Below are positions 1 through 5,170 of a stretch of DNA of 5,387 nucleotides, piece after piece. A model generated the notes under the pieces. It worked only from the letters and a program-made list of their open reading frames with translations, searched no databases and was not told the DNA's origin. A program made the position numbers and the translations under genes. Position 1 is the first letter of the stretch; each line of letters opens with the position of its first letter. Source of the DNA: Candidatus Elarobacter sp. (GTDB lineage: Bacteria > Vulcanimicrobiota > Vulcanimicrobiia > Vulcanimicrobiales > Vulcanimicrobiaceae); the NCBI GenBank assembly GCA_030150085.1, contig JASLGJ010000419.1, positions 1 through 5,387 on the forward strand, read 5' to 3'.

Positions 1-549
1 GCGCAGGAGCGGCTGGTAGCCGCCGGCCGGGCGGAAGCCGCGCGAGGTCTGCCCGTTCTCGCCGTCGCTCCACTCCTCGGCGATCGCGCGCGCGCTGGCG
101 CGGCGCGGGTCGGCAGCGTCGAAGCCCTCGACCAGCATCCGCACGTAGCGCCGCTCGTCCTCGGCGAGCGGGCGGACGAACTCCTCGATGCTGAGGTCGC
201 GCGGCAGGTCGCGCGCGCGGGCCATGGCGCGCGCGACGATCTCGAACGGGTCGCGCTCGGCGCGCAGCTCGCCGTCCTCGTAGAGGAACGAGCCTTCGGC
301 GGTGTCGAGCGCCGCTTGCCCGCTCTCGCGCAGCAGCGCGAAGCTGACCGCGGGCGCGCCGTGGACGAACTCCGCGCCCAGGTCGACCGGCAGCGGCAGC
401 GCGGCGTCGTGGCGCGCGTCGATGCGCCCGCCGATCCGCGCGCGCGCCTCCAGCACCACGCAGGACGCGCCGGCGCGCGAGAGCGCGCGCGCGGCCGCCA
501 GGCCCGCCGCGCCCGCGCCGAGCACGGCGACGTCGGTCGTCAGCTCCAC
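1..549 (-). CDS. FAD-dependent amine oxidase family protein (N-terminal part, runs off the left edge)
   Basis: The visible 183 residues are the N-terminal part of a flavin amine oxidase (monoamine/polyamine oxidase superfamily), which oxidises C-N bonds of amines using bound FAD. Residues 7-16 (VAVLGAGAAG) form the first strand and the GxGxxG dinucleotide loop. E34 in VVLEAR lies where the FAD ribose-binding acidic residue sits, GGR at 40-42 is the second flavin motif, and DLGAEFVHG at 56-64 is typical of this family. Full proteins are usually about 400-500 aa, so more than half, including the substrate pocket and C-terminal FAD motif, lies outside the window. The start is a GTG at 549-547, chosen because it puts the Rossmann strand at residue 7. 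The ribosome binding site before it is weak. It begins 7 bp after the mscL stop, so co-transcription and possible translational coupling are likely. The substrate cannot be predicted; a desaturase or protoporphyrinogen-oxidase-like activity is not excluded. Confidence 0.88.
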   Translation of the reverse strand, partial: MELTTDVAVLGAGAAGLAAARALSRAGASCVVLEARARIGGRIDARHDAALPLPVDLGAEFVHGAPAVSFALLRESGQAALDTAEGSFLYEDGELRAERDPFEIVARAMARARDLPRDLSIEEFVRPLAEDERRYVRMLVEGFDAADPRRASARAIAEEWSDGENGQTSRGFRPAGGYQPLLR

Positions 550-556
550 GCGCGCG

Positions 557-970
557 CTAGCTCGCCGGGGCGCGCAGCACGGCGGTGCAGTAGCGGCAGC
601 GGCGCGCGTCCTGGGGAATCTCGCTCAGGCACTCCGGGCACGTCTTCTGCGCGAGCACGGGCTCGGCCGGCGGCTCGAAGCGGGCCGCGATGCGCTTGAA
701 CGGCACCACCACGACGTAGTAGATCACCAGCGCGTCGAGCAGAAAGGTCAGCACCGCGTTGAGGAAGTCGCCGACCGGGAACTGGGCGCGGTGCACGGTG
801 AAGCCGAGCTTGGAGAAGTCGGGCTTGCCGACCAGCGCGGCGATCAGCGGGGTGAGCAGGTCCTTGACCAGCGCGTTGACGACCGCGGTGAAGGCCGAGC
901 CCACGACCACCGCGACCGCCAGGTCGACGACGTTGCCGCGGGCGATGAAGGTACCGAATCCCTTGAGCAC
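557..970 (-). CDS. mscL: Large-conductance mechanosensitive channel MscL with C-terminal zinc ribbon
   Basis: MscL is a homopentameric inner-membrane channel that opens under membrane tension and releases solutes during hypo-osmotic shock. The 137-aa product starts LKGFGTFIARGNVVDLAVAV, the amphipathic N-terminal helix plus the conserved RGNVVDLAVA entry to TM1 (about 14-44). A periplasmic loop follows (about 45-68), then TM2 (about 69-90, ending VVVVPFKR). After a short linker, residues 111-128 hold CPEC and CRYC separated by ten residues, a four-cysteine zinc-ribbon-like tail; E. coli MscL lacks it, but I recall similar tails in other bacterial MscL proteins. The start is a GTG at 970-968. 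The frame stays open upstream to 1342, but that stretch overlaps a divergent gene and lacks MscL similarity, so the short form is preferred. No strong Shine-Dalgarno is visible; a GGAG lies about 16 nt upstream. It is the first gene of a probable mscL-oxidase transcript. Confidence 0.95.
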   Translation of the reverse strand: MLKGFGTFIARGNVVDLAVAVVVGSAFTAVVNALVKDLLTPLIAALVGKPDFSKLGFTVHRAQFPVGDFLNAVLTFLLDALVIYYVVVVPFKRIAARFEPPAEPVLAQKTCPECLSEIPQDARRCRYCTAVLRAPAS

Positions 971-1189
971 GAGCAGCCGTTCGCCGCTCCGCGCGAGCGT
1001 TCCGGTCGGTCGTACATGCTCGCACGCCCAGCCGACGAGCGAGACACCTGAATGCGTCCGTCCGTTGTGTGAAGAATATCGGGCTTCGAGCTTCACAACT
1101 TCTTGACGCCGCGGCTTCACGTTCCCGGACGCTTCGGCCGATGATCTTGTAGCAGAGATGCTTCGTACCGAACGAGGTTCTTTTCGTAC
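971..1189. promoter_or_regulatory. Divergent intergenic region between mscL and the 88-aa gene
   Basis: This 219-bp gap must hold the promoters for mscL (minus) and the 88-aa gene (plus). It is visibly less GC-rich than the rest of the window, especially 1061-1190. On the plus strand, TTCACG (1116-1121), an 18-bp spacer and GATGAT (1140-1145) give a weak sigma70-like pair about 45 bp before the ATG at 1190. A better -35 match, TTGACG (1103-1108), has no suitable -10 behind it. On the minus strand a TATTCT lies in the right zone but has no -35 at normal spacing. I would not assign a start of transcription from this. Confidence 0.4.
1068..1097. repeat. Spaced inverted repeat TGTGAAG-N16-CTTCACA, operator-like
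   Basis: TGTGAAG (1068-1074) and its exact reverse complement CTTCACA (1091-1097) flank a 16-bp spacer containing AATATC. Weaker matching extends outward: GTTGTG on the left against CACAAC on the right, with a 2-nt slip. GCTTCAC occurs at 1090-1096 and again at 1113-1119, 23 bp apart. The position between divergent genes and the two-turn spacing fit a dimeric regulator site, but no regulator is encoded nearby and the repeat is short enough to be chance. Confidence 0.3.
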
Positions 1190-1456
1190 ATGGACTGCCC
1201 CGACAATCTCGACACGTTCCTCCGCGACCTTCTCAAAGAAGAAGGCGGCGCGGTCCAGCTCGACGACGAGGATCGCGCGTTCATCGACCGCATTCTCAAG
1301 TCGATCACGCAAGGAAGCAAGGGCGTGTTCGTCGTCCTGCATCCCAACGACCGCATGCAGTACATGCTGCTCAACACCAACCGGGCCGGCGCGATCGCGC
1401 TGCTGGCCAAGGTGATGCAGCGGACGGCCGAAGCGCTCGAAGCCGACTTGGACTGA
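1190..1456 (+). CDS. Hypothetical protein, 88 aa, soluble alpha/beta
   Basis: I do not recognise this family. The ORF is convincing: balanced composition, a high but not extreme third-position G/C content, and proper stop and start. Residues 4-18 look like an amphipathic helix (DNLDTFLRDLLKEEG), 24-41 a second helix (LDDEDRAFIDRILKSIT), 45-51 a short hydrophobic strand (GVFVVLH), 58-62 another short segment (YMLLN), and 66-87 a long C-terminal helix (AGAIALLAKVMQRTAEALE). There is no signal peptide, membrane segment, cysteine cluster or obvious catalytic motif; it looks like a small cytosolic protein, acidic at both ends. The ATG at 1190 was chosen because CGAGG lies about 12 nt upstream and the frame begins with sensible sequence. 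It sits alone between divergent mscL and the convergent HD-GYP gene, so it is probably a single-gene transcript, and context gives no clue to function. Confidence 0.82.
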   Translation: MDCPDNLDTFLRDLLKEEGGAVQLDDEDRAFIDRILKSITQGSKGVFVVLHPNDRMQYMLLNTNRAGAIALLAKVMQRTAEALEADLD

Positions 1457-1461
1457 TCGAA

Positions 1462-2028
1462 CTACGCGGTGAGCGGGCGCAGCCCGGCCCCGATCACGGC
1501 GGCCAGCGCGTCCACCACCTCGGGATCGAACTGCGAGCCGCGCCCGCGCTCCAGCTCCACCAGCGCCCGGTCGGGCGCGAGCGGGAAACGGTGCGAGCGC
1601 CGGCCGGTCATCGCGTCGTAGGCGTCCGCGACGGCCAGGATGCGGGCGTGGAGCGGGATGCGCTCCCCGCGCAGGCGGTCGGGGTAGCCCCGCCCGTCCC
1701 AGCGCTCGTGGTGCGAGCGCACCGCCTCGCGATAGACGTCCAGCTCCGGGTCGGCCGCCAGGGCCCGCTCGCCCTCCACCACGTGCGCCGCCAGCGCCGC
1801 CCGCTCGGCCGGGCTCAAGGCGCGGCGGGCGTGGACCAGCCCGTGCGGCACGTACAGCTTGCCGATGTCGTGGACCAGCCCGCAGCGCTCCAGGAACTCG
1901 ACCACCACCGGCCCCAGGCGCAGCTCGGCGCCGATCCGCGCGGCCAGCCCCGCGACGGCGCGGCCGTGCGCGGCGAGCGCGGGGTCTTCGGCTTCGAGGC
2001 GCTCCAGGAGCGCGCTCAGCGGGTCCAT
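1462..2028 (-). CDS. Stand-alone HD-GYP domain protein, probable c-di-GMP phosphodiesterase
   Basis: HD-GYP enzymes hydrolyse the second messenger cyclic di-GMP using a di- or tri-metal centre. With the ATG at 2028 the protein has 188 aa and is almost all HD-GYP core. Visible are H21, the HD pair H53-D54 in VHDIGK (K57), H82 with G86, HHERWDGRGYP at 106-116 containing the HH metal ligands and the diagnostic GYP (114-116), D135 in ILAVADAYDAMTGRR, and QFDPEVVDAL near the C-terminus. All expected metal ligands are present, so activity is likely. No receiver, PAS or membrane domain is fused, so its signal must come from elsewhere. AGGAAGG lies 8 nt upstream of the 2028 ATG. An alternative in-frame ATG at 2046 has AGGA 5 nt upstream and would add MRKAGR. 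The gene lies downstream of the aspartic protease gene on the same strand (66-bp gap) and converges with the 88-aa gene with only 5 bp between stops and no terminator. Confidence 0.9.
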   Translation of the reverse strand: MDPLSALLERLEAEDPALAAHGRAVAGLAARIGAELRLGPVVVEFLERCGLVHDIGKLYVPHGLVHARRALSPAERAALAAHVVEGERALAADPELDVYREAVRSHHERWDGRGYPDRLRGERIPLHARILAVADAYDAMTGRRSHRFPLAPDRALVELERGRGSQFDPEVVDALAAVIGAGLRPLTA

Positions 2029-2094
2029 CCGGCCTGCCTTCCTCATGGTGGTCCTATTGTTGCTTAGGCAATATGTCCCCATCCAAGGGCCGAT
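2029..2094 (-). promoter_or_regulatory. Leader of the HD-GYP gene with AT-rich patch and two candidate start sites
   Basis: The gap between the protease stop and the HD-GYP start contains an AT-rich patch (about 2054-2075), rare in this window, with a small inverted repeat TTGC-TTAG-GCAA. Read on the minus strand there are TTGGAT and CATATT elements, but not at a normal sigma70 spacing. It may hold a separate promoter for the HD-GYP gene, or just be the spacer of a two-gene transcript. The two overlapping ribosome-binding-site/ATG pairs (ATG at 2046 and 2028) lie at its downstream end. Confidence 0.3.
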
Positions 2095-3483
2095 CTAACA
2101 CTTGAGGCTGGCGTTGGCCTCATCCAATTCGAGCGCGCAGCGGCGCCACAGCGCGACCCCCAGGTGCGGGGTGAGCTGGGTCCGGCGCACGATGGCCCGG
2201 GTCGGGCCGAGCGCGAGCGGGCCGGCCGAGGCGGCCGGGAGCTGGACCTCGAGCACGTCCTCGCTGCGGTCGATTCCGCTGGCCTGGCCGCGCCCGAGCA
2301 CCGGCCAGGGCGGCCCGGCCCGGTACGCGGCGTAGCCGAGCGAGACGAGCGCGCTGTCGCCGGTGTCGAGCAGGGCCTCCGCCGGGGTCCCGTCCAGCGA
2401 GAGGGCGACGTAGGGCGAGCCGTCGCGGAAGGTCAGCGGGATCGCTCCCGGCGGCGCGCCGCCGCGCTCGGGCGCGCCGACCCGGGCCCGGTCGTGCGCG
2501 CGGTCCAGGGCGACCCGCAGCTTGCCCAGCAGATCGGCCCCGATCACCAGGTCGAAGCGCTGCCCGCCCGACGAGGGCAGCACCGCGAGCTGGACCCGCT
2601 CGAAGGTGGCCGCTCCGACCGCCAGCGGGCCGGCGCCGACCAGCCCGGTCGAGAAGCGCCCGAAGCCCGCGATCTCCAGCTCGCCGTGCGGCTCCAGGCC
2701 GAGCGCCTCGGCCAGCGGAAGGGCGATCGCGCTGGGCGTCGCGCCCGAGTCGAGCAGGCAGCGTGCGGCGCGCCCGGCCAGCCGGCAGGGCACGATCGGG
2801 ACCGGCTCGGCGGCCAGCGGCAGCTCGCCTTCGCCGGCGTACGCCACCGCGGGCCCGCTCGGCGCCGCCAGCGGGCCGGGCCGGGCCGCGGCCTCGTCGA
2901 GCGGGCCGGTCTCGTACGGGCCGCTGCGGGCCAGGGCGAAGGTCGCGCCGCCGACCCGGGTCGGGCGGCCGTAGCCGGCGACCCGCTCGCCGGCCGGGGT
3001 GACGACCGCGCTCACGGTATGGCCGGCGGGGTCGATCAGGGCATCGAGCTCGGCCCCGCCGGGGGCGCGGACCCGGAAGCGGTCCTCGCCGTGCGGGACG
3101 ACCGTGCCGCCGCCGGCCCGGAAGGCCGGCTCGGCGAAGGCGTACGAGGCGATCGCGGCCAGGGTCCGGCGCAACGGGGTCGCCCCGTCCTCGGCTTCGG
3201 GGAAGGGAACGCCGTTGACCCCGAACGTCCACAGCCGGCGCCCGTCGAACCAGCTTCCGCCGCAGATCTCCGCCACGCAGCGCCGGACGAGCCGGGCCGG
3301 GCCGAGCTGCTCGAGCTCGATCCGCACCGCGCGGCCCTCGACCGTCCGGCTGGCGCTCGCCGCCACGTGGACCAGGGCCGGGTGGCCGTTGGCCGCGGCG
3401 AGCGCGGCGAGCGGGTCGGGCGCCGCGCCCAGCGGGAGCGCCGAGGCGGCGAGAAGCACGAGGAGCCGCAGCGCGAATCGCAT
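2095..3483 (-). CDS. Secreted protein with tandem retropepsin-like aspartic protease domains
   Basis: This 462-aa protein begins with a clear signal peptide (MRFALRLLVLLAASALPLGAA, cleavage near 21), so it is exported. Residues about 30-190 form a beta-rich N-terminal region (FDGRRLWTFGVNGV at 79-92) that may be a LolA-like sheet; this is inference. Two aspartic protease units follow. Unit one (about 225-335) has LLDSGAT at 243-249 with catalytic-type D245, and DLVIGADLLG at 311-320, the usual second hydrophobic-Gly motif. Unit two (about 345-462) has LLDTGDS at 371-377 with D373, and a degenerate LGVALWRR at 441-448. Retropepsins are active as dimers of such units, so one chain with two D-[ST]-G motifs could fold as an intramolecular pair, as pepsin does. 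Substrate is unknown, and proteolysis is not certain for bacterial members. The frame is open upstream to 3801, but that extension is Arg/Pro-rich antisense of another gene; ATG 3483 fits the signal peptide. No clear ribosome binding site is seen. Confidence 0.87.
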   Translation of the reverse strand: MRFALRLLVLLAASALPLGAAPDPLAALAAANGHPALVHVAASASRTVEGRAVRIELEQLGPARLVRRCVAEICGGSWFDGRRLWTFGVNGVPFPEAEDGATPLRRTLAAIASYAFAEPAFRAGGGTVVPHGEDRFRVRAPGGAELDALIDPAGHTVSAVVTPAGERVAGYGRPTRVGGATFALARSGPYETGPLDEAAARPGPLAAPSGPAVAYAGEGELPLAAEPVPIVPCRLAGRAARCLLDSGATPSAIALPLAEALGLEPHGELEIAGFGRFSTGLVGAGPLAVGAATFERVQLAVLPSSGGQRFDLVIGADLLGKLRVALDRAHDRARVGAPERGGAPPGAIPLTFRDGSPYVALSLDGTPAEALLDTGDSALVSLGYAAYRAGPPWPVLGRGQASGIDRSEDVLEVQLPAASAGPLALGPTRAIVRRTQLTPHLGVALWRRCALELDEANASLKC

Positions 3484-3503
3484 GCAGGGTGGAACTGCAC
3501 CCT
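3482..3503. promoter_or_regulatory. Overlapping, mutually exclusive inverted repeats at divergent start codons
   Basis: The protease ATG (3483-3481, minus) and the GTG of the 100-aa gene (3489, plus) are separated by 5 bp. Across them lie two short perfect inverted repeats that share bases: TGCAG (3483-3487) with CTGCA (3495-3499), and AGGGTG (3486-3491) with CACCCT (3498-3503). Only one of the two hairpins could form at a time. There is no space for conventional promoters between the genes, so each promoter must lie inside the other gene or the true start of one gene lies further in. The repeats could be chance. Confidence 0.3.
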
Positions 3504-3791
3504 CTCGACGGCTACCTCCTCGACGGCGCGCCGCGCAAGCCGGACGCGATCGCGGCCGTGCTGCGCGTGCGCTCGGCCGACCCCCGCGCGCAGCCGTTCT
3601 ACCGCGCGCTCGAGACGGTCGGCGCGCGCGCCGCGGACGAGGCGCTGCTCGCCCTGCGCCTGGTGCTGGCCGGAAAGGCGCCCGACGACGACGCGGTGCG
3701 CGCCCTGCGCGAGGCACGCGCGCAGGCCCAAGCCGGCGAGCCGGGCGCGCGCGCGGCGTACTTGGCTGCGGTAGGTGCAACGCGGCCCTAG
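3489..3791 (+). CDS. Hypothetical protein, 100 aa, mainly helical
   Basis: I do not recognise this family. It is a real coding frame judging by regular codon choice (G/C at nearly every third position) and balanced composition, in contrast to the Arg/Pro-rich antisense reading. The protein starts ELHPLDGYLLDGAPRKPDAI and is then probably all helical: about 17-26 (DAIAAVLRVR), 35-63 (FYRALETVGARAADEALLALRLVLAGKAP), 64-80 (DDDAVRALREARAQAQA) and 83-94. No signal peptide, membrane segment, cysteine or catalytic motif is seen, so it is probably cytosolic. The GTG at 3489 is the best start because the conserved-looking ELHPLDGY segment would otherwise be lost, but the ribosome binding site is poor. 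It diverges from the protease gene and precedes the small secreted protein by 41 bp on the same strand; co-transcription is possible. Alternatives: a small antitoxin-like or adaptor protein, with no direct evidence. Confidence 0.68.
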   Translation: MELHPLDGYLLDGAPRKPDAIAAVLRVRSADPRAQPFYRALETVGARAADEALLALRLVLAGKAPDDDAVRALREARAQAQAGEPGARAAYLAAVGATRP

Positions 3792-3793
3792 CA

Positions 3794-3811
3794 CGGAACA
3801 CATCCGTTCCG
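3794..3811. repeat. Short hairpin CGGAAC-N6-GTTCCG after the 100-aa gene
   Basis: A perfect 6-bp inverted repeat with a 6-nt loop starts 2 bp after the stop of the 100-aa gene. It has no T-run, so it is not a standard intrinsic terminator. Its left arm, GGAAC (3795-3799), followed 18 nt later by CGTT (3818-3821), also resembles an extracytoplasmic-function sigma promoter for the downstream secreted protein. In that case transcription would begin almost at the ATG (3833). Confidence 0.3.
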
Positions 3812-3832
3812 CCCCCGCGTTAGAAGAGAGCC

Positions 3833-4192
3833 ATGCGCCGCCTGTCCTTCGCCGTCTCGCTCCTCGTGCTCGCGTCGTTCCCCACCCTGGTGCTGGCCGG
3901 CCCGAAGGCGACGCCCTCGGCCTCCGCCGCGCCGGCCGCGGTCGAGACGCGTGAAGGCGGCACGATCGTCGGGCGGGTGACGGCGGTGGACTACCAGCGC
4001 GGCACGCTCAGCGTCGACACCGGCGCGCAGGGCAAGGTCGACGTCTCGGTCATGCCCTCGACCAGCGTGCAGTCGGACGAACCGGGCTACCACACGCTGA
4101 CCGACGTCGCCAAGGGCTCCAAGGTGCAGATCTTCGTCTCGAAGAGCGCGGGCAAGGCGATCGCCCAGATCATCCGCCTGATCAAGCACTAG
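3833..4192 (+). CDS. Small exported protein of unknown function (DUF5666-like beta domain)
   Basis: This 119-aa protein has a standard signal peptide: two arginines, a hydrophobic core (FAVSLLVLASFPTLVLA) and likely cleavage after A22. An Ala/Pro/Ser-rich linker (about 23-41) leads to a compact beta-rich domain (about 43-119): GTIVGRVTAVDYQRGTLSVDT at the front, then a KVDVSV strand, a STSVQSDEPGYHTLTDV loop, and the KGSKVQIFVS strand followed by AIAQIIRLIKH. The layout of glycine-x-valine-x-x-valine, a strand with TLSVD, and KGSKV resembles OB-like periplasmic domains such as DUF5666, where the middle part is a threonine/serine-containing strand and the end reads G-x-x-V. This is family resemblance only. 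It likely acts in the periplasm or outside the cell. ATG 3833 has a purine-rich AGAAGAGAG 2 nt upstream, close for a ribosome binding site. It could be in one transcript with the 100-aa gene before it; a hairpin follows directly after its stop. Confidence 0.82.
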   Translation: MRRLSFAVSLLVLASFPTLVLAGPKATPSASAAPAAVETREGGTIVGRVTAVDYQRGTLSVDTGAQGKVDVSVMPSTSVQSDEPGYHTLTDVAKGSKVQIFVSKSAGKAIAQIIRLIKH

Positions 4193-4193
4193 T

Positions 4194-4214
4194 GGATCGC
4201 GCTTCGCGCGATCC
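4194..4214 (+). terminator. Perfect 9-bp hairpin after the small exported protein, no T-tract
   Basis: GGATCGCGC (4194-4202) pairs perfectly with GCGCGATCC (4206-4214) around a TTC loop, starting 1 bp after the stop codon. The stem is stable, but no T-run follows, so it would be a U-tract-less terminator, a 3'-end stabiliser, or part of the nagZ leader. Confidence 0.5.
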
Positions 4215-4219
4215 GTCGC

Positions 4220-4238
4220 GTTCGGCCTTCGGTCGAGC
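4220..4238 (+). other. Second hairpin in the nagZ leader
   Basis: An 8-bp stem with two G-U pairs (4220-4227 with 4231-4238), again with a TTC loop, lies 5 bp after the first hairpin and ends 9 nt before the CAGGA that precedes nagZ. Together they make a tandem hairpin leader. There is no known riboswitch signature. Confidence 0.35.
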
Positions 4239-4255
4239 CGCCGGCGGCAGGAATC

Positions 4256-5170
4256 ATGGCTGACGTCGCCGCGCTCGCGCGCGGGGTGCTCGCGGTCGGG
4301 TTCGAGGGTGCCGCTCCCGGCGCGGCGCCGCTGGAGGCGCTGCGGGCGTTCGGGCCGGGCGCGATCACCCTGTTCGCGCGCAACGTCGGCCCGCCCGAGG
4401 CGCTGCGCGAGCTGGTCGCGGCGCTGCGCGGGCTGGGCCAGCCGCCCCCGCTGATCGCGGTGGACCAGGAGGGCGGGCGGGTCGCGCGCGTGCGCGAGGG
4501 CGTGGCGCAGCTGCCCTCGGCGATGGCGCTCGGCGCGAGCGGCGACCTCGGGCTGACCGAGGAGCTGGGCGCGCTGCTCGGGCGCGACCTCGCGCGGCTT
4601 GGCATCTCGCTGGATTTCGCCCCGGTGGCCGACCTCGCGCGGGAGCCGGCGAGCACGGTGATCGGCACGCGCGCCTACGGCGACGACCCCGAACGGGTGG
4701 CGGCCTTCGCGAGCGCGTTCGCGCGCGGGCTGGAACGGGGCGGCGTCGCGGCCGCGCTCAAGCACTTCCCCGGCCACGGCGCGACCGCGGCCGACTCGCA
4801 CCTCGCCCTGCCGCGCGTCGCGCTCCCCGCGGCCGCCTTGCGCGCGCGCGATCTGGTGCCGTTCGCCCGCGCCGTGGCCGAGCGCGCGGCCTCGCTGGTG
4901 ATGACCGCGCACGTCGTGGTCGAGGCCTTCGACCGCGAGCGGCCGGCGACGCTCTCGCCCGCGGTCCTGACCGGCCTGCTGCGCGAGGAGCTGGGCTTCG
5001 CGGGCGTGATCGCGACCGACTGCCTGGAGATGGACGCCATCGCGGCCACGGTCGGCACGGTGCGCGGGGTGGTCGAGGCGCTCGCCGCGGGCGCCGACCT
5101 GTTGCTCGTCAGCCACCATCTGGAGCTGGCGCGCGAGGCGGCCGAGGCGGTCGCCGCGGCGGTGCGCGCC
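4256..5170 (+). CDS. nagZ: Beta-N-acetylhexosaminidase NagZ (GH3), C-terminus lost in fold-back
   Basis: NagZ cleaves terminal N-acetylglucosamine from muropeptides in the cytoplasm during cell-wall recycling. In this reading the GH3 barrel is nearly complete: ITLFARN near residues 38-44, DQEGGRVARVREG from D70, KHFPGHG (169-175), then the ADSH acid/base dyad D180-H182 that separates NagZ-type enzymes from other GH3 families, MTAHVV, and GVIATDCLEMDAI with the nucleophile D255. There is no signal peptide, consistent with cytoplasmic action. The ATG at 4256 has CAGGA 3 nt upstream. NagZ proteins are about 340 aa or longer; here credible sequence stops at about residue 303-305 (LAREAAEAVAAAVRA). 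From 5164 on, the sequence is the reverse complement of nagZ itself. The frame continues open to the window end, so any longer protein is an artefact. Residues after about 293 should be treated with care. Confidence 0.93.

Noticed and set aside
1..560. Many GCGC runs that look like simple repeats
   Set aside because: They are explained by Ala/Arg codons in a very GC-rich coding region; no regular period or array was found.
971..1342. Long N-terminal extension of MscL
   Set aside because: It overlaps the divergent 88-aa gene and lacks MscL similarity; the conserved N-terminus begins at the GTG at 970.
1457..1461. A shared bidirectional terminator between the convergent 88-aa and HD-GYP genes
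   Set aside because: Only 5 bp separate the stops and no hairpin with a T-run is visible there.
2060..2085. Sigma54-type promoter (GG...TTGC) upstream of the HD-GYP gene
   Set aside because: The GG-to-GC spacing is off by at least one base from the strict requirement, and the -24 element does not match otherwise.
2164..3774. A 536-aa open frame on the plus strand opposite the aspartic protease
   Set aside because: Arg/Gly/Ala-rich, no recognisable motifs, antisense to a well-supported gene; long empty frames are common at this GC content.
3484..3801. 106-residue N-terminal extension of the aspartic protease
   Set aside because: It is Arg/Pro-rich, overlaps a better coding frame on the other strand, and would bury a clear signal peptide inside the protein.
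3788..5119. A 443-aa minus-strand frame opposite the exported protein and nagZ
   Set aside because: His/Arg/Gly-rich antisense of nagZ with no domain features; part of it exists only because of the fold-back.
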